NCBI GenBank assembly: GCA_002394125.1
Contig: DGSY01000006.1
Span: 1 to 8,336 of the forward strand
Reading direction: 5' to 3'
Source of the DNA: Ruminococcus sp. UBA4350
GTDB taxonomy: Bacteria; Bacillota; Clostridia; Oscillospirales; Ruminococcaceae
DNA length: 8,336 nucleotides
Under the pieces are notes generated by a model. That model did not search any database. It saw only the letters and a program-made list of their open reading frames with translations, and was not told the DNA's origin. This document shows positions 1-4,950 of this stretch, in pieces; position 1 is the first letter of the stretch; each line of letters opens with the position of its first letter. Both the position numbers and the translations under genes were made by a program.

Positions 1-123
1 GGAGCATATCAGTTTCGTCGCTGTTACGGCGCTGTTCGCGCCTATTTTACGGTCTGGGCTTCGTATTATTCTGCTTCCGTTCGTGTCCGGAGAACTTTAG
101 GAATCGGCTCCGGCACTGCCGGC

Positions 124-162
124 AAAAAGCATCCCGGCCGTAATGCGCATACGGTCGGGATG
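124..162 (-). terminator. Rho-independent terminator of the esterase operon
   Basis: Bases 130-142 and 150-162 form a 13-bp stem with a 7-base loop. Read on the minus strand it has one A-C mismatch and is followed by a run of five U (124-128). It lies about 30 bases beyond the stop codon of the esterase gene, the expected place for the end of the minus-strand operon. On the plus strand the stem pairs throughout, counting one G-U, but has no U run, so it fits the minus direction better. Confidence 0.75.
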
Positions 163-190
163 TCGTGCGGCAATGCCGGACAGGTTCAGA

Positions 191-1189
191 CTATGCCTGC
201 GGAAAGATCATCCGCAGAAAATTATACAGATGCGCCTTGACGCTCTCCACATTGTGCGAATAGCCGTGCATCTCGTGGAACAGATGCTCTGTGCCGTTCT
301 CGGTGAGCGCCTCCTCATACTGATACGGGATATCGCCGACTGCGCCGTCCTGATCGGCACAGCTCAGCAGCAGCAGCTCCGGCGCATTCTCACGGAAGCA
401 GAAATCCGCACGCTCCATCAGATGCGGCTCGCCCGTCCCGCTGATGACGCCGGATGCCGGACAGATGCTCCCGATGAATCCGAACTGCTCAGGATGCGAG
501 AAGCCGACATTGAACGATTCCCTGCCGCCGAGCGAAAAGCCCGTGACTGCCGTATTCTCCCGCCCCTCTGCGATCGAAAAATGCTCCGCCATAAAGGGCA
601 TGATATCCGTTTCGAGGTCGTTGACGAAATTGTCGAAATTCAGGAAATTCTGCTCGTCCAGTCCGGTGCAGCGCGGCATATCCTTACTGCAATAGATATA
701 CGGCGAGACAACGATCATTTCCCGCGCCAGCCCGTCCGCGACAAGATTGTTGAGGATCACGCTGAGCTGCACCATATCGCCCGCCATCCAGTCCTCGGTA
801 TCGCCGGAGCCGTGCAGCACATACAGCACCGGATATTTCTTCTCCACCGTGTAATCCGGCGGCACCAGCACATTCAGTCCGGTCTCGCGCCCTGCCGTCT
901 GCGAATCGTAATACAGCTTGACAAATTCCGGATATTCCACACCCTCCCGCTTCTCGGTCAGATCCTCCGGCGGAAACTCCGAGAGCATTGCGCGGCACTG
1001 CTCGAGATATGCAGCGGTCGTTGTCGTTTCGGCAGCCGTTGTCGTTTCGGCAGCCGTCACCGTTGTCACGGCCTCCGTCTGCGGCGCAGAGCTTTCTGCA
1101 TTCTGCTGCGGACTGTTCTCTCCGCAGGCTGCCAGCAGCAGCAGTGTCCCCGCCGCCGCCGCAAGTATCCCATAATTCAAAATACGCAT
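191..1189 (-). CDS. Lipoprotein alpha/beta-hydrolase esterase (CE1 / esterase-D-like)
   Basis: This 332-aa protein is a probable surface lipoprotein carboxylesterase. Residues 1-22 form a lipoprotein signal peptide: a short charged start, a hydrophobic core, and the lipobox L-A-A-C with Cys22 as the lipidation site. Residues 36-60 are a Thr/Ala-rich linker. The hydrolase fold follows, with an oxyanion-type HGSGD at 126-130, the nucleophile elbow G-F-S-L-G (Ser219), a probable acid near Asp279-Asp281, and His312 in GYSHN. This order matches the esterase D / feruloyl and acetyl-xylan esterase (CE1) superfamily. The natural substrate cannot be read from sequence; a cell-wall ester is an inference from the nearby pectinesterase. 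An AGGAGG ribosome binding site sits 5 bases before the ATG. The gene starts only 11 bases after the stop of the HD-GYP gene, so the two are almost certainly co-transcribed. A terminator follows. Confidence 0.85.
   Translation of the reverse strand: MRILNYGILAAAAGTLLLLAACGENSPQQNAESSAPQTEAVTTVTAAETTTAAETTTTAAYLEQCRAMLSEFPPEDLTEKREGVEYPEFVKLYYDSQTAGRETGLNVLVPPDYTVEKKYPVLYVLHGSGDTEDWMAGDMVQLSVILNNLVADGLAREMIVVSPYIYCSKDMPRCTGLDEQNFLNFDNFVNDLETDIMPFMAEHFSIAEGRENTAVTGFSLGGRESFNVGFSHPEQFGFIGSICPASGVISGTGEPHLMERADFCFRENAPELLLLSCADQDGAVGDIPYQYEEALTENGTEHLFHEMHGYSHNVESVKAHLYNFLRMIFPQA
1020..1055. repeat. 18-bp tandem repeat encoding the esterase linker
   Basis: Two identical 18-bp copies (1020-1037 and 1038-1055) lie inside the esterase gene and encode the repeated Ala-Glu-Thr-Thr-Thr-Ala unit of the Thr-rich linker. 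A third, diverged copy follows at about 1056-1073. The copies are in frame, so gain or loss of one would only change linker length by six residues. Confidence 0.85.
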
Positions 1190-1200
1190 GGTTCCTCCTG

Positions 1201-3357
1201 TTACCGGCTCTTTTCGAGCCAGCCTGCTTCATTGGTTCTCCGGCTGAATTCCGCCTCGACCTTGCGCACCTCATCGCCCGCGCTGACAAATGCATCGACG
1301 ATCAGCGGATCGAAATGCTTTCCGGAGCCGTCCGTGATGATCTGCATGGCTTCTTCAAAGCTGAACGGCTTCTTATAGCTGCGCTTCGAGACCAGTGCAT
1401 CGAATACATCAGCGACCGCCATGATCCTCGCGGAAAGCGGGATATCCTCCCCTGCAAGTCCGGTCGGATAACCGGTGCCGTCCCATTTCTCGTGGTGATA
1501 GGCCGCCAGATTGCGGGCTTCGTTCAGATAGCCGGAATTCGGCACCAGCTTGATCGCCTCGGTCAGAATGTCCCTGCCCGCTGTCGTATGCGTTTTCATG
1601 ATCGCAAATTCCTCGTCGGTCAGTCTGCCCGGCTTATTGAGGATCGCATCCGGCACCTGAATCTTGCCGACGTCGTGCAGCGGCGCGGAATTGACCACGT
1701 CGGAAATGAATTCATCCGTCAGCGCATCCGCATAATAGCCCTTTTTCCGCATCTCCTGCAAAATGATATCGGTATAGGCGGCGGTCTTGCGGACGTGTGC
1801 GCCGGTATTTCTGTCGCGGCTCTCGACGATATCCGCCAGCACCAGGATCAGTGCCTTCTGCATCATCGAGATTTCCTCGGTTTTCTGCTGCACATCGGCG
1901 ACATAGCGCATACTGTCATCGGAGGTCTTGGCGATCGCCTGATAGAGATTCTCGACCTCGTCGCCCGTGCGGATATTCAGCTCACGGATGCGCTCGATGC
2001 TGCTCTCACGCGCCTTTTCGGTATCATATGCAAATGTGCCGGTGCTCATTGCGATGGAATTGACCGGCAGGATGATGTGATATTCGATCAGCCAGCGCAC
2101 GACCGCAAAGATCAGAATGAAGAAGCCGAGGAACAGCGCGATCATTTCAACGAAGAAATTGCGCTCGATCATGCCGATCTGCTCCATCGAAACATCAGCG
2201 GCGGCATAGCAGACGCATTTGCCTGCATCGTTATAGACCGGCACATAGACCGTCAGCAGCCAGCCGAAGGAATCATTCGACTCGATCGGGTCAATGCCTC
2301 TGCCCGCCAGCAGATCCGGCAGATAGGGTTCAAAGGACGGGTCGAACGGAATGACATCGCCGGGCTCCGAGCCCTCGACATCATCCGTATCGAGGTCAAA
2401 GACGACATGGCAGCCGTCCTGCTCGATGCGGTACACATACAGATACAGGATATCCGCCGAGCTTTCGCGGACCTCATAGAGCAGCCGCTCGGTATCCGCA
2501 TAGCCCTCCGCCGCATCGCCCTCGGCGATGTAGGTGTCGATCATATCCGGATCCAGTGCGCTTGCCGCGATATTCGCCGCACCCAGCGCGACCTTGGTAT
2601 GATCCTTGATGAGCGCATTGCGGTAGAGCCGCATACTGATGCCGGTCGCCGCGACCGAGACCGCGATCAGCGAGACGCTCAGAACCAGCAGGATCTTGGT
2701 GCGCAGCGACATCACGCGGAAATTCATCTTCTTTGCCGCAGCGGAATCCTCTCTGGAAAGCGGCGTCTGCATCCAGCCGGAAAAGCGGAACAGCTTCCGC
2801 ACCTTTTTCGGCAGCACGGAAATGATGCCCATTGCAAGCAGCACCGTGACCGTTTTATCCAGCAGATCGGTCAGCAGATTCGCCGTTAGCTGCGCCATAT
2901 AAACATTAAAGAAGCCGGTCGAATAGATCTGCGCTGCAAGGGATTCCGTCTCAAATCCGACATCATCCAGAAACCACGGGATCAGCGTACCGATGCCGCC
3001 GCCGATCAGCGTAAACAGGCCGACCGCCGTGACAAATGCCGAAATATTGCTGCGATAATGCCTTTTGGCGATCCACGAAGCCGCCAGCGCGATCAGCACA
3101 TTCAGGAATCCGTAATACAGGGCGGACGGATCCGAAATGCTCTTTAGCATATTCGTTGCAAAGCCGACGATCACGCCGGGAAGATAGCCGCCCATCACTG
3201 CGGTGATGACCGTGCCGACCGTATCCAGCCAGATCGGCAGGTCGAACCGCTCACAAAGAGCTGAGAGCAGAAGATTCAGCGCTGCACCGGCAATGCACAG
3301 CAGCACTGTGATCATATTGCGCTTCATGCCGGAGAGTGCTTTTTTCGGTTCAGCCAT
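1201..3357 (-). CDS. Membrane HD-GYP domain protein, probable cyclic-di-GMP phosphodiesterase with extracellular sensor
   Basis: The 718-aa protein has, in order: a hydrophobic N-terminal block of about six membrane segments (residues 14-184); a further membrane segment (220-241); an extracellular region of about 155 residues (245-400) placed like a Cache-type sensor; a membrane segment (402-424); a HAMP-like linker (425-480); a short helical stretch; and an HD-GYP domain (about 505-690). The HD-GYP metal and signature residues are visible: His521, the HD pair His561-Asp562, His590, the HHE-x2-DGTGYP motif at 621-631, and Asp650. Members of this family hydrolyse cyclic-di-GMP, so this is probably a signal-controlled phosphodiesterase. 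The N-terminal block, with its WLDTVGT and GGYLPG motifs, recalls ECF-transporter S components, but that is from memory and unverified. An AGGTG ribosome binding site lies 6 bases before the ATG. It follows the 241-aa gene by 45 bases and precedes the esterase by 11 bases, within one operon. Confidence 0.88.
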   Translation of the reverse strand: MAEPKKALSGMKRNMITVLLCIAGAALNLLLSALCERFDLPIWLDTVGTVITAVMGGYLPGVIVGFATNMLKSISDPSALYYGFLNVLIALAASWIAKRHYRSNISAFVTAVGLFTLIGGGIGTLIPWFLDDVGFETESLAAQIYSTGFFNVYMAQLTANLLTDLLDKTVTVLLAMGIISVLPKKVRKLFRFSGWMQTPLSREDSAAAKKMNFRVMSLRTKILLVLSVSLIAVSVAATGISMRLYRNALIKDHTKVALGAANIAASALDPDMIDTYIAEGDAAEGYADTERLLYEVRESSADILYLYVYRIEQDGCHVVFDLDTDDVEGSEPGDVIPFDPSFEPYLPDLLAGRGIDPIESNDSFGWLLTVYVPVYNDAGKCVCYAAADVSMEQIGMIERNFFVEMIALFLGFFILIFAVVRWLIEYHIILPVNSIAMSTGTFAYDTEKARESSIERIRELNIRTGDEVENLYQAIAKTSDDSMRYVADVQQKTEEISMMQKALILVLADIVESRDRNTGAHVRKTAAYTDIILQEMRKKGYYADALTDEFISDVVNSAPLHDVGKIQVPDAILNKPGRLTDEEFAIMKTHTTAGRDILTEAIKLVPNSGYLNEARNLAAYHHEKWDGTGYPTGLAGEDIPLSARIMAVADVFDALVSKRSYKKPFSFEEAMQIITDGSGKHFDPLIVDAFVSAGDEVRKVEAEFSRRTNEAGWLEKSR

Positions 3358-3402
3358 AGATTCACCTGCTTTTCAAAAGATGTTTGCAGCACTGCATAAG
3401 GC

Positions 3403-4128
3403 TCACTGCATCAGCTGTGTTTGATTCGGATCGTCGCCTTCAGCAGACTGATTCGGCTCATCACCTTCAGCAGACTGCTCCGGCAGTACAGAGGGTGCGC
3501 TGAGTTCATTCTGCGATGCATTGAAGCTCTGAATGAATTCCATTTCCTGCGCAATGCTTTCTTCACTGACCGCATCCTGCACATCCTGATGCAGCGCATG
3601 GGTCAGCGTTTTCTCATGCTCCGCGATCAGCATCTGCATTCCGTCCGCGGCCTTCTGCATCACCGGAAATGCAGCATTGAAATCCCAGTTGTAAACATCG
3701 GTCTTTGACCAGTCGATCGAATCCGCCGCAGTCCAGAATTGTTTGAGGAGGGCGAGATAGACCGAATCGTATTTATCAAAGATGCCGGAAAGCACTGAGC
3801 GGTCGGAAATTCTGCGGCGGCGCTTTTTCAGGGCGCGGTACTGCCGAATGCTCTCCCGCATACCGCGAAAGACGGCATCGCTGCCGGCTCCCTGCATTTT
3901 CACGCGGCTGAAGAGTCCGGTGCGCAGCTTCGGATCTTTTTTCTCTGTATCTGCGAGCAGCCAGTTCAGGCGTGCAGCACAGCGCAGCTTCGGAACGGCC
4001 AGACCGACCAGCATGGTCACAAGATAGCGCAGGATCAGCCAGAGCACGCTTGCCAGAAATGCTGCTGCGGCGACGACAGCGCCGAGAATGCCGACGAGAA
4101 CGGAAAGGATCGTTTCAAGTACATCCAA
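3403..4128 (-). CDS. Unrecognised membrane-anchored protein with acidic repeat tail
   Basis: I do not recognise this 241-aa protein. Residues 6-46 are strongly hydrophobic and could make one long or two short membrane segments. A basic patch follows (KKRRRR at 101-106), then a helical middle region (about 110-205) with no motif I can name. The tail (217-236) is acidic and Gln-rich, with two copies of the 9-residue unit Q-S-A-E-G-D-(E/D)-P-N. The start codon is TTG, supported by a strong GGGAGGTG 7 bases upstream; the next Met is residue 39, after the hydrophobic region, so the TTG start fits better. It is the first gene of the operon with the HD-GYP protein and the esterase. A link to the HD-GYP protein (for example as a membrane partner) is only suggested by position. 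Confidence 0.75.
   Translation of the reverse strand: MDVLETILSVLVGILGAVVAAAAFLASVLWLILRYLVTMLVGLAVPKLRCAARLNWLLADTEKKDPKLRTGLFSRVKMQGAGSDAVFRGMRESIRQYRALKKRRRRISDRSVLSGIFDKYDSVYLALLKQFWTAADSIDWSKTDVYNWDFNAAFPVMQKAADGMQMLIAEHEKTLTHALHQDVQDAVSEESIAQEMEFIQSFNASQNELSAPSVLPEQSAEGDEPNQSAEGDDPNQTQLMQ
3423..3476. repeat. 27-bp tandem repeat in the 241-aa gene
   Basis: Two adjacent 27-bp copies (3423-3449 and 3450-3476) differ at only a few positions and encode the duplicated 9-residue acidic unit near the C terminus of the 241-aa membrane protein. The unit length is a multiple of three, so the frame is kept. Confidence 0.85.
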
Positions 4129-4135
4129 ACTGATA

Positions 4136-4143
4136 CACCTCCC
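4136..4143 (-). promoter_or_regulatory. Ribosome binding site that fixes the TTG start
   Basis: Read on the minus strand the site is GGGAGGTG, ending 7 bases before a TTG codon at 4128-4126. No ATG is available at this distance, so the site decides the TTG start of the 241-aa membrane protein. Confidence 0.75.
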
Positions 4144-4165
4144 TGCCTGATGTCATACTGCTCTT

Positions 4166-4194
4166 ATTATACCATATAATGGCGAAAAGTGCAA
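4166..4194 (-). promoter_or_regulatory. Promoter of the membrane protein / HD-GYP / esterase operon
   Basis: On the minus strand there is a -35 box TTGCAC (4194-4189), a 17-bp spacer and a perfect -10 box TATAAT (4171-4166) preceded by TG at the extended -10 position. Transcription would start near 4159, giving a leader of about 30 bases before the TTG start codon. It is divergent from the acylphosphatase promoter. Confidence 0.8.
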
Positions 4195-4221
4195 TGGATA
4201 CAGTGAAAATAAAATAGGCAG

Positions 4222-4250
4222 TTGCATTTTTTACAGGAATATGCTACAAT
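4222..4250 (+). promoter_or_regulatory. Promoter of the acylphosphatase gene
   Basis: The -35 box TTGCAT (4222-4227), a 17-bp spacer and the -10 box TACAAT (4245-4250) with an upstream TG (4242-4243) form an extended -10 sigma-A promoter. The predicted start near 4257 leaves a leader of about 25 bases. The -35 boxes of this promoter and the divergent operon promoter are 27 bp apart. Confidence 0.75.
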
Positions 4251-4281
4251 ACTCTTATCCTCACAGAAAGGCGGCAAAACT

Positions 4282-4551
4282 ATGGATATCATCCGCAGAC
4301 ACATCGTTTTTCACGGCTGGGTGCAGGGCGTCGGATTCCGCTACACCGCAAAATATCAGGCATCAGCCCGCAATGTGACCGGCTGGGTGCGCAATCTCGC
4401 AGACGGCAGCGTCGAAATGGAGGCCGAGGGCAGCCCCGAAGCCGTCCGCGGACTCATCAGCGCAATGGAGCAGCACAGCTTCGGCGCCGTCACGGAGATC
4501 GAGACCGACGACATCCCGCCGGAGCATGACCTCTTCTTCGATATCCTCTGA
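4282..4551 (+). CDS. acyP: Acylphosphatase
   Basis: This 89-aa cytoplasmic enzyme hydrolyses carboxyl-phosphate bonds such as those in acetyl phosphate and carbamoyl phosphate. The length is the usual one for the family. The signature G-x-V-Q-G-V-G-F-R is at residues 12-20, with Arg20 as the phosphate-binding residue. The second motif G-W-V-R-N-L-A-D-G is at 34-42, with Asn38 as the catalytic Asn. I chose the ATG at 4282 because an AAAGGCGG site lies just upstream and because the possible upstream TTG start at 4222 is itself the -35 box. The gene is transcribed alone from its own promoter and is followed by a hairpin terminator. It diverges from the HD-GYP operon and converges on the tRNA gene. 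Confidence 0.93.
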   Translation: MDIIRRHIVFHGWVQGVGFRYTAKYQASARNVTGWVRNLADGSVEMEAEGSPEAVRGLISAMEQHSFGAVTEIETDDIPPEHDLFFDIL

Positions 4552-4556
4552 AACGA

Positions 4557-4590
4557 AAAGCGCTCCGGCATTCCCGAAGCGCTTTCTTCG
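4557..4590 (+). terminator. Hairpin terminator after acylphosphatase
   Basis: Bases 4557-4564 (AAAGCGCT) pair perfectly with 4578-4585; an inner 3-bp stem (4566-4568 with 4574-4576) extends the hairpin over a mismatch. It begins 6 bases after the acylphosphatase stop codon. The U run after it is short (TTTCTT). In the minus direction the tail is also U-rich, so it could back up the tRNA terminator. Confidence 0.6.
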
Positions 4591-4593
4591 CAT

Positions 4594-4626
4594 AAACAAA
4601 AACTCCCACGCATTTCTGCATGGGAG
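4594..4626 (-). terminator. Rho-independent terminator of tRNA-Arg
   Basis: On the minus-strand transcript bases 4626-4603 form a 10-bp stem, paired throughout if one U-G pair is counted, closed by a GAAA tetraloop and followed by U5-G-U3 (4602-4594). It starts 5 bases beyond the 3' end of the tRNA, so it is a textbook terminator for that gene. Confidence 0.9.
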
Positions 4627-4630
4627 CGGA

Positions 4631-4704
4631 TGCGCCGGAAGGGATTCGAACCCCCGACCTACTGGTTCGTAGCCAGTTACTCTATCCAGCTGAGCTACCG
4701 GCGC
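4631..4704 (-). tRNA. tRNA-Arg (anticodon ACG)
   Basis: The 74-base minus-strand sequence folds into a full cloverleaf. The acceptor stem pairs GCGCCGG with CCGGCGC and has discriminator A. The D stem pairs GCTC with GAGT, including a G-U. The anticodon stem pairs ACTGG with CCAGT around the loop CTACGAA, giving anticodon ACG. The T loop is TTCGAAT; the T stem includes two G-U pairs. The ACG anticodon, normally edited to ICG, reads CGU, CGC and CGA arginine codons. The 3' CCA is not encoded. It has its own consensus promoter and terminator, so it is a single-gene unit. Confidence 0.95.
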
Positions 4705-4733
4705 ATTTGGCGGCTTTAACCGTCAACTCTGCT

Positions 4734-4762
4734 ATTATAGCACATTCAGGCGGAATTGTCAA
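4734..4762 (-). promoter_or_regulatory. Consensus promoter of tRNA-Arg
   Basis: On the minus strand TTGACA (4762-4757), a 17-bp spacer and TATAAT (4739-4734) with an extended -10 TG match the sigma-A consensus exactly. An A/T run at 4772-4784, just upstream of the -35 box, could act as an UP element. The start near 4727 leaves about 22 bases to be removed from the tRNA 5' end. Confidence 0.92.
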
Positions 4763-4827
4763 GCCCTTTCCGAAAAAATTTTTGATGCGATGAATTTTTC
4801 AAGCATTTTCCGCAGAATCGGCGACAA

Positions 4828-4848
4828 TTTCACATAATTGATGTGAAA
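4828..4848. promoter_or_regulatory. Inverted repeat, candidate operator of the pectinesterase gene
   Basis: TTTCACAT (4828-4835) and ATGTGAAA (4841-4848) form a perfect 8-bp inverted repeat with a 5-bp spacer. It ends 7 bp before the -35 box of the pectinesterase promoter, centred about 53 bp before the predicted start, which suits an activator or upstream regulator. No U run follows on either strand, so it is unlikely to be a terminator. The regulator is unknown. Confidence 0.5.
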
Positions 4849-4855
4849 AACTCAC

Positions 4856-4884
4856 TAGACTTTCCGGTTTCCGTATGATATAAT
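4856..4884 (+). promoter_or_regulatory. Promoter of the pectinesterase gene
   Basis: A perfect -10 box TATAAT (4879-4884) with the extended -10 TG (4876-4877) lies 17 bp after a weaker -35 box TAGACT (4856-4861). A weak -35 box with an inverted repeat next to it is typical of a regulated promoter. The predicted start is near 4891. Confidence 0.7.
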
Positions 4885-4891
4885 AAACATA

Positions 4892-4906
4892 TCTGCAAGC
4901 CGCAGA
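4892..4906 (+). promoter_or_regulatory. Small hairpin at the 5' end of the pectinesterase leader
   Basis: TCTGC and GCAGA form a 5-bp stem around a 5-base loop, right at the predicted start of the transcript. Such 5' hairpins can protect a message from decay, but the stem is short and the role is a guess. Confidence 0.3.
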
Positions 4907-4950
4907 GATACAAAAAAGAAACATAGAGAAGATTCGGAGGGTGATCGAAT

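Noticed and set aside
2..100. Short hydrophobic plus-strand frame ending in TAG at 98-100, possibly the tail of an upstream membrane protein
   Set aside because: Only about 32 codons are visible, with no motif and unremarkable codon use; other frames are also open. Not enough to call a gene.
988..2889. Long plus-strand open frame (633 codons) opposite the HD-GYP gene
   Set aside because: It is a shadow of the GC-rich minus-strand gene: the product is rich in Arg, His, Asp and Ile with no motif, lacks a ribosome binding site, and overlaps a gene with clear catalytic motifs.
4222..4281. Upstream TTG start extending acylphosphatase by 20 residues
   Set aside because: The TTG is part of the -35 box and lies upstream of the predicted transcription start; the ATG at 4282 has a ribosome binding site and gives the usual family length.
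4885..4950. Possible riboswitch in the pectinesterase leader, for example a cyclic-di-GMP type
   Set aside because: The leader is only about 60 bases with one 5-bp hairpin; no conserved riboswitch core was seen.
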